DNA of 64,000 bases from an uncultured Clostridia bacterium. GTDB taxonomy: Bacteria > Bacillota > Clostridia > Christensenellales > Borkfalkiaceae. Below, piece by piece: positions 7,250 through 14,990 of the stretch (positions are counted from its first letter, which is position 1; the number at the start of each line of letters is the position of its first letter). The position numbers and the translations under genes were made by a program. Below the pieces are notes generated by a model, which saw only the letters and a list, made by a program, of their open reading frames with translations, was not told where the DNA came from and searched no databases. The stretch spans positions 1-64,000 of the forward strand of contig CAKQSB010000005.1 in NCBI GenBank assembly GCA_934271735.1, in the 5' to 3' direction.

Positions 7250-9445
7250 TCACCCCTTGCGTTTCCCGCCTTCGGGTTTTCCGCGTTTAACTTTTCCGCG
7301 CGCTTTTTCTCCGCCTGTCATTTTATCGTTTCGTTTTTCGTCGGATAAGTTTTCGAGAATACAAAGCTCGACCTTTTTTGCGGCTCTGTCCACGCCGACG
7401 ACCCCTACAACGACAGAATCTCCGAGCGCGAACGAATACTTTCCGCTTTTAAGCGAATAATTTCTTTCGTCGTAAACGTAGTTCCCCCTCGGAAGGTCGC
7501 CGAGACTCGTGAACCCCTCCACGGTGTTGCCAAGTTCTGTGTAAACTCCGTTCGGCGTAACGCCGCTTATAACCCCGTCGAACTCCTCGCCGACTTTATC
7601 GAGCATGTAATACGCCTTGTAAAGGTCGTCCACCGCTCTTTCAACCTCGTCGGCTTTTCTCTCGTTTTCGGAAGAAATCGTCGCGGCTTTTTGAGCTAAG
7701 TCCGCGTATAAGTCGATTAACTCGCCTATTCTCCCGTCAATAAGCATTTTCAAGACCCTGTGAACAACAAGATCGGGATACCTTCTTATAGGCGAAGTGA
7801 AATGACAATAGCACTTGCTCGAAAGCCCGAAATGCCCTTCGTTCTCGGTGGAATACTTTGCCTTTTGCATACTTCTTAGCATTATTTTATTAACGACGGG
7901 ATAAACGGGTTCGCCTTTCAGTTTATTAAGTATCGCGGAAAAATCGCTCGGGCGGACTTCTTCGGCTTTCCATTTCACGTTCAACCCGATAAGAGCGACA
8001 AACGCGGCGAACGCTCTTGCCTTTTCGGGGAGCGGTTTGCCGTGAACCCTGTAAACGAAAGGAACGTCGAGATAAAAAGCGTATTCCGCAACACATTCGT
8101 TGGAGACAACCATAAATTCTTCGATAATCTTATACGCGTCCGCGCTTTTTCGCGGCTCGACGGTTATTTCGCCGTCCGAAATCGTTATGTGCGATTCCCT
8201 CACGTCCAAGTCAACGCTTCCGCGCCTGTCTCTTTTTGCCGAAAGAATAAGCTGAAGCTCGCGCATAAGGCGGATCATATCGACAAGTTCTTTATTTTCG
8301 CTTATATATCGCCCGTCGCCATCTATTATCCCCTGAACTTCGGTGTAAGTCATTCTCTTTTTGGATTTTATTACCGATTTGCAAATCCTTTTATCGACGA
8401 CTTCTCCCGCGCCGTCGATTTCGGCTATACACGAAAGCGTAAGCCTGTCCGCACCCTCGTTCAGGGAACAAATACCGTTGGAAAGCTCTTTGGGGAGCAT
8501 AGGGATTACCGTATCGGGGAAATAAACGCTCGTCGAACGAGCGAGAGCCTCTTTATCGAGCGCGCTGCCGGGTTTTACGTACTCCGAAACGTCGGCGATA
8601 TGCACGCCGAGCATATAATTTCCGTTATCGTTTTTCCACACCTCCACAGCGTCGTCGAAATCTCTCGAATCTTCGCCGTCGATGGTGATTATCAGTCTGC
8701 CCCGAAAATCTTCTCTGCCGATAATTTTTTCGGCTTTAACCTCGGTTTCGATTTCGCTTACCTCTTTTCTGACGGGTTTCGGGAAATCGGTTTTATAGCC
8801 ATAACCTTTGATTATCGAAATTTCCTCGGTTTTCAAATCGAATCGCTTACCGAAAATTTCTTTGACCTGACCTTCCGGACTGCCGTTTTCGGGAAATTTA
8901 TAGATATCGACAAGCACTTTGTCGTAATTTTTCGCACCCGCCGCGCGTTTGAACGGCACGTAGATATCGACGAAATAATTTTTATCGTCGGGGCGGACGA
9001 ACCCGAAATCACGTTCTTTGAAATAAGTTCCGCAAAGCGAAGTAACTCCTCTTTCGAGAATTTTCACCACTTCCCCTTCGTCCGACGAACCTCTGTCGGA
9101 AACGACCTTTCTCGCAAGGACTTTGTCCTTATGGAGCGCGCCGTGAAGGCTTTTGTTCGGGATAAACATATCGGGCGTTTTTCCGTCCTCGGCAACGAAA
9201 AAGGCAAACCCGCGCTCGTTTCCGCGAAGCGTACCCATAACATATCCCGCGTCCCCGGGCGCAAGATATTTGCCGTTTACCGTAAATACTTCGCCGCGAA
9301 GTTGTAGCTCGGCTAAAATTCTGCCTATCGAACTCATTTCGGCTTTATCGGTTATACCAAGCTCGGAAAAAATCATCTTTCTCGTATAACCCGACCATTT
9401 TCCGCTTTTGAAATTTTCTTTGAATTGTTCGTAAATACTGCTCAT
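7250..9445 (-). CDS. rnr: Ribonuclease R
   Basis: A 731-residue 3'-5' exoribonuclease that degrades structured RNA, and with tmRNA degrades non-stop mRNAs. Order of parts: N-terminal winged-helix-like region (1-65), cold-shock domains (about 70-220), the RNB catalytic domain with TIDGEDSRDFDDAV near 255 carrying the catalytic Asp cluster, an S1 domain (about 625-705), and a Lys/Arg/Gly-rich tail. Length fits the family. Lies between secG and smpB as in many Firmicutes, 112 bases after secG with a terminator in between. Confidence 0.96.
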   Translation of the reverse strand: MSSIYEQFKENFKSGKWSGYTRKMIFSELGITDKAEMSSIGRILAELQLRGEVFTVNGKYLAPGDAGYVMGTLRGNERGFAFFVAEDGKTPDMFIPNKSLHGALHKDKVLARKVVSDRGSSDEGEVVKILERGVTSLCGTYFKERDFGFVRPDDKNYFVDIYVPFKRAAGAKNYDKVLVDIYKFPENGSPEGQVKEIFGKRFDLKTEEISIIKGYGYKTDFPKPVRKEVSEIETEVKAEKIIGREDFRGRLIITIDGEDSRDFDDAVEVWKNDNGNYMLGVHIADVSEYVKPGSALDKEALARSTSVYFPDTVIPMLPKELSNGICSLNEGADRLTLSCIAEIDGAGEVVDKRICKSVIKSKKRMTYTEVQGIIDGDGRYISENKELVDMIRLMRELQLILSAKRDRRGSVDLDVRESHITISDGEITVEPRKSADAYKIIEEFMVVSNECVAEYAFYLDVPFVYRVHGKPLPEKARAFAAFVALIGLNVKWKAEEVRPSDFSAILNKLKGEPVYPVVNKIMLRSMQKAKYSTENEGHFGLSSKCYCHFTSPIRRYPDLVVHRVLKMLIDGRIGELIDLYADLAQKAATISSENERKADEVERAVDDLYKAYYMLDKVGEEFDGVISGVTPNGVYTELGNTVEGFTSLGDLPRGNYVYDERNYSLKSGKYSFALGDSVVVGVVGVDRAAKKVELCILENLSDEKRNDKMTGGEKARGKVKRGKPEGGKRKG

Positions 9446-9504
9446 AATTTTTCGTCTTTTGTTATTTTCTCCGTTATCACGCGGAAAAATAATGTAATTT
9501 TAAG

Positions 9505-9545
9505 GTAAAAAAATAAGGCGACCTGACAAGTCCAAGTCGCCTTCG
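9505..9545 (-). terminator. Terminator between secG and rnr
   Basis: On the minus strand AAGGCGACTT (9534-9543) pairs with AGGTCGCCTT (9515-9524), followed by a T-rich run (9507-9514). It lies just after the secG stop and would lower or block read-through into rnr. Confidence 0.8.
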
Positions 9546-9557
9546 GTTTTATTTAAG

Positions 9558-9860
9558 TTATCCGATGTAGAACTGCGCAACGCAGAAAGCAATCATACAA
9601 ACAGCCATAATCGTAATGGAAATAACCGTAAGTCTTCTGAGCTTGCTCTCCAAAGTTTTGCTCTTGTTCTTCTTGTCCGCAAAGAAAGTTTCCTGCTGAC
9701 CGTTAAGCGCGCTTATGCCATCGGAATTGCTGGGCTGAAGCATTATCACAATGATAATGAAGATTGCGCAGATTACAGAAATGATCAGACTGGGAATACA
9801 GATGATCAGTTTTAACGTCCAGGAGTCCAAACCTCCGGCAAGTAAGTTAGCAAGTAACAT
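9558..9860 (-). CDS. secG: Preprotein translocase subunit SecG
   Basis: A 100-residue protein with two membrane helices (about 18-41 and 76-97) joined by a cytoplasmic loop with MLQPSNSDGISALNG, typical of SecG. It is the small accessory subunit of the SecYEG channel. The conserved place before rnr and smpB supports the call. Ribosome site CGGAG precedes the ATG. Confidence 0.93.
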   Translation of the reverse strand: MLLANLLAGGLDSWTLKLIICIPSLIISVICAIFIIIVIMLQPSNSDGISALNGQQETFFADKKNKSKTLESKLRRLTVISITIMAVCMIAFCVAQFYIG

Positions 9861-9898
9861 TATTTATTTTCTCCGTTTATTTGTATTCAATCGTTAAG

Positions 9899-9927
9899 AG
9901 TATACCACATAGTATTATTTTTTGCAA
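9899..9927 (-). promoter_or_regulatory. secG promoter
   Basis: Minus strand: -35 TTGCAA (9922-9927), 17-base spacer, -10 TATACT (9899-9904), about 40 bases before the secG ATG. Confidence 0.65.
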
Positions 9928-10019
9928 GCGTTTTTCGGCTCATAAACATAATTTTTTATAAGTATTACGGCTTGTCCGAATTTTTATAAGCATTTAAGCT
10001 TATCCGCGTTTTTAATGCG

Positions 10020-10415
10020 TTAAAGCTTTGCGGCGCGGCATTTTCCGCATACCCCGTAATACGTAACCGATTTACTCTCTGCGTAAAGTCCTTTTTCCTC
10101 GAGTTTCTTAAAATCCCCGTCATCTGACGGAAATTCTTCTCTCGGCAAATCGGTTATCTTTCCGCAGCGTTTGCAAACGAAATGATCGTGGCTTTTTGCG
10201 TTCGTGTCGAATCTTGTCGGTTCGCCCTGAAAGCACACTTTCATAAACTCCCCCTCTTCGGCTAAGAGATTGAGATTACGGAAAACCGTGGCGCGACCTA
10301 CTCCGCTTTCGGTTTTTTTGACCTCGGCGTAAACTTCTTCCGCGCTCGGGTGGTACATTTGTTTCGCCACGCTTAAAACTATGGCTCGTTGCGACGTGTT
10401 TCTTCTCGATTTCAT
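10020..10415 (-). CDS. Fur-family metal- or peroxide-responsive repressor
   Basis: I place the start at the ATG 10415 (MKSRRNTSQ), which has GGAG upstream, not at the longer frame to 10466 that runs through the promoter. The 131-residue product has a winged helix (HPSAEEVYAEV, RATVFRNLNLL), the regulatory-metal region RFDTNAKSHDHFVC and two CxxC pairs (CKRC, CGKC) for the structural zinc. This is the Fur/PerR/Zur family; the exact sensor type cannot be fixed from sequence alone. It stands alone, with a palindrome in its own promoter suggesting self-repression. Confidence 0.9.
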   Translation of the reverse strand: MKSRRNTSQRAIVLSVAKQMYHPSAEEVYAEVKKTESGVGRATVFRNLNLLAEEGEFMKVCFQGEPTRFDTNAKSHDHFVCKRCGKITDLPREEFPSDDGDFKKLEEKGLYAESKSVTYYGVCGKCRAAKL

Positions 10416-10418
10416 TTT

Positions 10419-10466
10419 AACGATACTCCGTATCATTATATTAGCAGAAAAAACGCCGCTTGTCAA
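10419..10466 (-). promoter_or_regulatory. Promoter and candidate self-operator of the Fur-family gene
   Basis: Minus strand: -35 TTGACA (10461-10466), 17-base spacer, -10 TAATAT (10438-10443). Directly downstream, covering the start site, is an inverted repeat AATGATAC-GGA-GTATCGTT (10419-10437), similar in size to Fur/PerR boxes. Confidence 0.6.
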
Positions 10467-10505
10467 ATCGTGAACAAAAAAATTTTTAAGCCGATGAAAA
10501 AAATT

Positions 10506-10820
10506 CTACAGATAGATTTTCTGTCCTACATAAATAACGTCCGTTTTGTTGTTCGTTAAGATTTCGAGTTCTCTTTTTTTGTCGCCCCCGGAAAGGCTTT
10601 CTATCGTATCGTAAGGCTGAACGATATAAGGCTTACCTTTCGGTTTTTCGATTACAAGCAGTTCGCCCGCGGAAGGCTTTTCCTTAAGCATGTTGTCGGA
10701 AACGATTATCTGTTTCGTCGTTCCGAGCTTTTCGGCTATCGATTCAAGGTCTTCGTCTTTTTCCGCGCGCCATATAAATTCGCTCCGGAAATCGCCCGGG
10801 CTTTTCAATTTCTCACTCAT
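10506..10820 (-). CDS. Small protein with LysM-like repeats
   Basis: A 104-residue protein with no signal peptide. Residues 16-58 (FIWRAEKDEDLESIAEKLG...AGELLVIEK) and 62-104 (KPYIVQPYDTIESLSGG...VYVGQKIYL) look like two LysM units: a start like YxVQxYDTxxSL, a middle Asn and an end with (V/G)xxLxI. LysM domains bind N-acetylglucosamine polymers, but without a signal sequence this protein seems cytosolic unless exported otherwise. The ATG has no Shine-Dalgarno sequence; a TATAAT ends six bases before it, predicting a leaderless mRNA. Divergent from the SpoVB-like gene. Confidence 0.75.
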   Translation of the reverse strand: MSEKLKSPGDFRSEFIWRAEKDEDLESIAEKLGTTKQIIVSDNMLKEKPSAGELLVIEKPKGKPYIVQPYDTIESLSGGDKKRELEILTNNKTDVIYVGQKIYL

Positions 10821-10826
10821 ACTTTC

Positions 10827-10832
10827 ATTATA
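10827..10832 (-). promoter_or_regulatory. -10 box six bases before the LysM-protein ATG
   Basis: Minus strand TATAAT at 10827-10832, then six bases, then ATG (10820). With standard spacing the transcript would begin at the A of the ATG. The -35 region is weak. Confidence 0.5.
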
Positions 10833-10906
10833 TTTATAATAAACATTTTATAGAACGCAGCCGCAGGCTTTTACGAGGTGAGATTATAAAAAAAGTATTT
10901 AAAACG

Positions 10907-12454
10907 GTGATGCTCGTTACCGTGATGTCGTGCGCGGAGAGATTTCTCGGCTTTTTATACAGGGTGTTTTTATCCCGAACGCTCGGTTCGGAAGGTCTCG
11001 GACTTTATCAGATCGCCCTTTCCGTACTCGGGCTTTTTATGACGATAACGTCTTCGGGAATCCCGATAACCGTTTCGAGAACGATGATAAAATACCGCGA
11101 AGAGGGAAAAGCCGACAAAAACGGCGGAGTCGTTTTTTCGGGAATTTTGCTGACGCTGATTATTTCCGTACCGATAACGCTTGCGGTTTTATTCTCTTTC
11201 CCGGGCGTTAATCTGCTGTTTTCGGACAGCCGGTCGGAAGAACTTTTAAGAATAGTTATCCCCGGGCTTATCATAACTTCCGTTTACGCCGTTATAAGAG
11301 GAACGTTCTGGGGCAACGAAAGGTTTATGACTTACAGCATAATCGAGCTGAGCGAAGAAGCCGTAATGGTTATCGTCGGCGTGATTTTCGTCAAAAACGC
11401 GACAGATCTTTTCGTCGGGGCGAAATACGCGATGCTCGCAGTGCTTTTGTCCTATGCGTTTTCGTTCACGGCATCCCTTATCGCTTATTTCGTAAAAGGC
11501 GGAAAACTCGCTTCGCCGAAAAAAGAACTTAAACCTCTGTTTTCCTCGTCCGCGCCGATAACGTTTATGAAAACGGCGACTTCGCTTATAAACACGCTCG
11601 TAGCCATACTTCTCCCCGCAAGGCTTATCCGTTACGGAATGAGCGAAGCGAGCGCGGTTTCGGAGTTCGGAAAAGTTTTCGGAATGGCTTTCCCGCTCAT
11701 TTTTATGCCGTCCACGTTTATAGGTTCGCTCGCGCTCGTCCTCGTTCCCGAACTTTCCTCGAATTATTATTCCCGAAACTTCAAAACGCTGAAAAACAAC
11801 GTGGAAAAAGCCGTAAAGTTTTCTGTCTTCACGGCTTCGATAATTATTCCGATTTTCCTTTTCGCAGGGAAAGCTCTGGGCGATATCATTTACGCCGACG
11901 CAGCCTCCGGGACGTACGTTAAAAAAGGCGCGATGGCTATGCTCCCGATGAGCATAACGATAATCACGACGAGTATTTTAAACTCCCTGAATAAAGAAAA
12001 ACAAACTCTTATTTACTATCTCGCGGGCGCGGCCGTACTCGTTTTGTCGATAACGTTCCTCCCGAAATATCTCGGAGTGGATTCGCTCATTTTCGGAATG
12101 ATTTCGAGCTACGCGATAACCGCCGTTTTAAATCTTATCGAAATCGGAAAAGTCTGCCCCGAAAAACCAAACCTTATCCGCTATATAATCGGCGGAGCGA
12201 GCATCGCTTTGCCGAGCTTTCTCGCGGGGTATTTCTCGTTCAATATGCTTTCCGCCGTTTTGAGCGAATTTCTTGCGGTTTGCATTTCGTCCGCGATTTC
12301 GCTTGCGTTTTCGCTCACGTTGTTTTTCGTGTTCTGCCCGCCGACGGACAAAAAGAAAACAAATCGCTCAGATCGCTCAAATCACTCCGAAACGTCGGCT
12401 TTCGGGCGAACGACGCGTTTGAACACAGGCAAAAAGATGAACAAAAGCGCGTAA
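10907..12454 (+). CDS. SpoVB/MurJ-type polysaccharide flippase
   Basis: A protein of at least 515 residues with about 14 membrane helices and the N-terminal pattern ERFLGFLYRVFLSRTLGSEGLGLYQ of the SpoVB branch of the MOP flippases. These move lipid-linked envelope precursors outward. The frame from the GTG at 10907 lacks the first residues seen in relatives and has no ribosome site. A strong GAGGTGA lies at 10875-10881, next to an in-frame ATT (10883) and ATA (10886), which would add KKVFKT-like residues. The true start may therefore be non-standard. The 3' end overlaps the opposite-strand folT-like gene by 73 bases. The polar C-terminus of about 35 residues is encoded in that overlap. Confidence 0.88.
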   Translation: MMLVTVMSCAERFLGFLYRVFLSRTLGSEGLGLYQIALSVLGLFMTITSSGIPITVSRTMIKYREEGKADKNGGVVFSGILLTLIISVPITLAVLFSFPGVNLLFSDSRSEELLRIVIPGLIITSVYAVIRGTFWGNERFMTYSIIELSEEAVMVIVGVIFVKNATDLFVGAKYAMLAVLLSYAFSFTASLIAYFVKGGKLASPKKELKPLFSSSAPITFMKTATSLINTLVAILLPARLIRYGMSEASAVSEFGKVFGMAFPLIFMPSTFIGSLALVLVPELSSNYYSRNFKTLKNNVEKAVKFSVFTASIIIPIFLFAGKALGDIIYADAASGTYVKKGAMAMLPMSITIITTSILNSLNKEKQTLIYYLAGAAVLVLSITFLPKYLGVDSLIFGMISSYAITAVLNLIEIGKVCPEKPNLIRYIIGGASIALPSFLAGYFSFNMLSAVLSEFLAVCISSAISLAFSLTLFFVFCPPTDKKKTNRSDRSNHSETSAFGRTTRLNTGKKMNKSA

Positions 12455-13071
12455 TTCGCAACGCTGTTCCATATCTGCCCTTTAAAAAACAGTCTGTATA
12501 AAAGGTAAATGAAAAAGCCCGTGTTTCCGCCGAAATTCTTGGCGGAATACTCCGAAAACGCCTTCATAAAACCCGTGACGTACTTATTGTAAAGGTAAAA
12601 TCCGACGGAATTTATCATAACCGTACATAAAGCGAACGTTATAACGACGTACAATGCGATTTTGAGATATAATTTTCCGTAAGAGTTTTTTTTCGGACAG
12701 TTGCCGGAAAGAACTTCTCCGCGCTCGAAATCGGGCGCGAAAACAAGCCCCGCGGCGAGCGCAAAAAAACCTGTGGAAACGCCTACCCACGGCATATAAA
12801 GCTGCCCCCAGCTATTGAAAACATAGCCGACGAAATCGCCGAAAACGCAAGCGAGAAAGCCCGCGAGAGGTCCTAAAAACACGCCCGTTACGGCTGAAAC
12901 GAAAATCGTGAGCGAATACTGAATATCAAACAACTTAAATTCGAGAAACATATTCGTAACGACGGAAAGCGCCGTGAAAACGGCTATCGCCGCGACCTTT
13001 TTCGCGCGCGAAGTGTTTCTGAACCGCTCGGAAAACATAAATTTACTAAAGGTTGCCGAAAATTTTTGCAT
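12382..13071 (-). CDS. folT: ECF transporter S component, FolT-like (folate)
   Basis: A 229-residue membrane protein with about six helices. The first part RAKKVAAIAVFTALSVVTN and the GPLAGFLACVFGDFVGYVF segment are typical of S components, which bind one vitamin and dock with the shared EcfA-EcfA'-EcfT module (not in this window). The assignment to folate comes mainly from the tetrahydrofolate riboswitch in its leader. Ribosome site AAGGAG, spaced by seven T, precedes the ATG. The 3' end overlaps the convergent flippase gene. Confidence 0.83.
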   Translation of the reverse strand: MQKFSATFSKFMFSERFRNTSRAKKVAAIAVFTALSVVTNMFLEFKLFDIQYSLTIFVSAVTGVFLGPLAGFLACVFGDFVGYVFNSWGQLYMPWVGVSTGFFALAAGLVFAPDFERGEVLSGNCPKKNSYGKLYLKIALYVVITFALCTVMINSVGFYLYNKYVTGFMKAFSEYSAKNFGGNTGFFIYLLYRLFFKGQIWNSVANYALLFIFLPVFKRVVRPKADVSE

Positions 13072-13099
13072 AAAAAAACTCCTTTTTAAAAGTGGAGTT
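13072..13099 (-). terminator. Terminator that also covers the folT ribosome site
   Basis: Minus strand AACTCC (13094-13099) pairs with GGAGTT (13078-13083), followed by seven T right before the ATG. The stem includes the GGAG of the ribosome binding site, so one hairpin could end transcription or block initiation. It is the likely expression platform of the riboswitch upstream. Confidence 0.65.
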
Positions 13100-13157
13100 C
13101 CAAAGAAAAGGGGAGGTTGCCGAAATTCACCTTTACAAGGTCAGGGCAAACGACCGA

Positions 13158-13320
13158 AATTTTGCATTGGATGCGTCGGAAAATCGCAAGACGAAGTTCT
13201 TCACCGCGGCGTAACCGTTTGTTTTATCGTTTAACCGCAATGAAAAACCCGTCTTTTCGCGCATATTCAACATCCCGTTATATGCTACTTGACGCTTTCC
13301 GTACTACTCTGCTTTATTTA
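13158..13320 (-). ncRNA. Tetrahydrofolate (THF-I) riboswitch with extended P4
   Basis: Minus-strand RNA that matches the THF-I layout: GAGTAG near the 5' end, P2 CGGAAA (about 13295-13302) with TTTCCG (about 13176-13182), the AAGT junction, P3 GCATAT/ATATGC (13280-13285 with 13261-13266) with loop GGGATG (13271-13276), and GCATCC (13168-13173) able to form the pseudoknot with that loop. P4 is very long: AAGACG/CGTCTT, then a further run of about 14 pairs. The 3' strand of P1 (TGC...) is weaker than usual. It precedes a folT-type gene, the common target of this class. Confidence 0.75.
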
Positions 13321-13334
13321 ATTTTTCTTTCGTG

Positions 13335-13363
13335 ATTATACCGCCTCGCGGCGGCAATGTCAA
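13335..13363 (-). promoter_or_regulatory. folT promoter
   Basis: Minus strand: consensus -35 TTGACA (13358-13363), 17-base spacer, consensus -10 TATAAT (13335-13340). The start near 13328 begins just ahead of the riboswitch. Confidence 0.85.
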
Positions 13364-13369
13364 TCTTTT

Positions 13370-13416
13370 CTCATACATTTCCCGAAAAATTTTTCGGGAA
13401 ATGTATGAGTTTTTTT
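13370..13416 (+). terminator. 40-bp perfect palindrome with T-run on the plus strand
   Basis: Bases 13370-13409 form a perfect palindrome centred at 13389/13390. On the plus strand it is followed by seven T (13410-13416), a textbook terminator for transcripts coming from the flippase gene, which otherwise shows no terminator. On the minus strand it follows rsfS but lacks a T-run. Confidence 0.7.
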
Positions 13417-13435
13417 GATTGATTGAAAGTTTTGT

Positions 13436-13780
13436 TTAATCGATTTTTTCTTCGTTGTTTCCGTCCGACCAAAGTCTTTCGAGGTGATAGAAAAGACGCA
13501 TATCGTCGTTGAAAACGTGCAGAATGACGTCGCCGAAATCGACGACGACCCATCTACCCTCGTCCATACCTTCTTTTCTGCGCACTTCTCCGCCGTTTTT
13601 CTCAACCTCGTCGATAGCGTAATCCGCAAGCGCGCGAACCTGCGTGGAGGATTTTCCGCTGCAAATTATGAAATAATCGGCAAGGACGGTTTTCTCTTTA
13701 ACGTCGAGTTTAACGATATCGTAAGCCTTTTTTGCCGACAAAACGTCGCATATTATTTTCGCTTTTTCAATTGCTTCCAT
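13436..13780 (-). CDS. rsfS: Ribosomal silencing factor RsfS
   Basis: A 114-residue protein of the RsfS/YbeB/iojap family. It binds ribosomal protein L14 (uL14) and blocks subunit joining when nutrients are low. The core DYFIICSGKSSTQVRALADYAIDEV and the WVVVDFGDVILHVF segment are diagnostic. The start overlaps the nadD-yqeK stop by 14 bases, and the ribosome site AGGAG is good. The neighbour order nadD-yqeK-rsfS is conserved in Firmicutes. Confidence 0.96.
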   Translation of the reverse strand: MEAIEKAKIICDVLSAKKAYDIVKLDVKEKTVLADYFIICSGKSSTQVRALADYAIDEVEKNGGEVRRKEGMDEGRWVVVDFGDVILHVFNDDMRLFYHLERLWSDGNNEEKID

Positions 13781-14915
13781 TTGTTGTCTCCTGTTTGAAA
13801 TAATAATCGTAAGCTTTTTGGGTCAAATCGCAAACCGGTTTTCCCGATTCCTTAACGAAATCGAACGAGCGGCAAAGCGCAGCCTTAAAGCCGTTTTCGA
13901 AATTTTCTTTTGTTATTTGTCTTAACTTTTCCACACCGTCGTAATTTCTGCCCCGTTCAAGCATATCCGCGGTAAAAATTATCTTGCCTAAAAGGCTCAT
14001 GTTTTCCTTACCCGTGGTGTGGTAACGGATAGCGTCGATAATCTCTTCGTCGCCTACCCCGAGAATTTTTTCGGCGATATACGCGCCGAGATACTGATGA
14101 ACGACAGGTTCGGGCGTACCGAACGGAATTTCGCAATCGGGGAAGTTTACGGCGCTTAAATATTTGCCCGAATCATGCAAAAGCGCGGCGAGAAGAGCTT
14201 TGTTTTGCGGCACGCCCTTTTCTCTCGCAAGCTCCTTTGCCATAAGCATAACGCCGAGCGTATGTTCCACTCTTTTCGGCTTTTCGTTTTCCCTGACGAA
14301 CGTGAAAAACTTGTCGGGTTTATACACGAAATGTCCGCCTATATATTCATTAACAGCATTTTTTACCATACCATCAACCGCAAGTCCGAGCAGGATTCTC
14401 AGCTTTATTTCGCTGCTTGAAAGGTCCTTTCCGACGTAATTCAAAGCGTAAGCTTTTCTTCCGAAATCACGTTCGAAACGGCTTAACGTAACCTCTTTTT
14501 TTTCGTCGTCGCCCGTCCTTTCGCACAAAAGAGGTGTCGAACATTCCAGAATACGTTCGGGGTTTTTCCAAGTTTTAAAGGATGCGAGCATATCCGTTCC
14601 CATAAGAAAAAGGACTTCCTTGTCGGGATAAACGCTTTTTAAATACTCGAGCGTTTCGAAAGAATAACTCTTGCCGCCTTTTTTGATTTCGTAGTCGGAT
14701 ATCTCCGCGTTCAAATCTCCGAAAGAGAGTCGGCACATTTCTAACCTGTCCTCATCCGAAGCTTTGTAAAACGTATCCTTATGCGGCGGAACGGATGTAG
14801 GCATAACGACGGCTTTAACCGCGCCCGTTTCTTTTAGCGCGGCTTTAAGTTCGGCGATATGCTCGGTATGCGGCGGATCGAACGTTCCGCCGAAAAAAAT
14901 GATTTTTTCTTTCAT
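13767..14915 (-). CDS. nadD: NadD-YqeK fusion: nicotinate-nucleotide adenylyltransferase plus HD-domain hydrolase
   Basis: About 382 residues from the ATG at 14915. Residues 1-190 are NadD, which makes nicotinate adenine dinucleotide in NAD synthesis: FFGGTFDPPHTEH nucleotide-binding motif, MPTSVPPHK, and SSSEIKLRI near the domain end. Residues 200-380 are a YqeK-type HD domain (family known for Ap4A hydrolysis): RVEHTLGVM, ALLHDSGK with the His-Asp pair, and YHTTG. The two are usually separate neighbouring genes; here they form one chain. Promoter TTGTAA-17-TAAAAT lies just upstream, and an in-frame GTG at 14936 falls inside it, so I prefer the ATG. Confidence 0.92.
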   Translation of the reverse strand: MKEKIIFFGGTFDPPHTEHIAELKAALKETGAVKAVVMPTSVPPHKDTFYKASDEDRLEMCRLSFGDLNAEISDYEIKKGGKSYSFETLEYLKSVYPDKEVLFLMGTDMLASFKTWKNPERILECSTPLLCERTGDDEKKEVTLSRFERDFGRKAYALNYVGKDLSSSEIKLRILLGLAVDGMVKNAVNEYIGGHFVYKPDKFFTFVRENEKPKRVEHTLGVMLMAKELAREKGVPQNKALLAALLHDSGKYLSAVNFPDCEIPFGTPEPVVHQYLGAYIAEKILGVGDEEIIDAIRYHTTGKENMSLLGKIIFTADMLERGRNYDGVEKLRQITKENFENGFKAALCRSFDFVKESGKPVCDLTQKAYDYYFKQETTNGSN

Positions 14916-14926
14916 AGCTTTTCTGT

Positions 14927-14955
14927 ATTTTAACACGAAATCGAAAATTTTACAA
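14927..14955 (-). promoter_or_regulatory. nadD-yqeK promoter
   Basis: Minus strand: -35 TTGTAA (14950-14955), 17-base spacer, -10 TAAAAT (14927-14932), 11 bases before the ATG at 14915, so the leader would be about five bases. Confidence 0.55.
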
Positions 14956-14956
14956 G

Positions 14957-14984
14957 TTTATAACGCTTATTTCCGGTCGATAAT
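14957..14984 (+). promoter_or_regulatory. Promoter of the plus-strand membrane protein, leaderless geometry
   Basis: -35-like TTTATA (14957-14962), 16-base spacer, -10 GATAAT (14979-14984), then six bases and ATG at 14991 with no Shine-Dalgarno sequence. Confidence 0.5.
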
Positions 14985-14990
14985 AACATT

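Noticed and set aside
8042..9307. 421-residue plus-strand open frame
   Set aside because: Antisense to rnr, Phe/Arg/Val-rich reading typical of a shadow frame, with no ribosome site.
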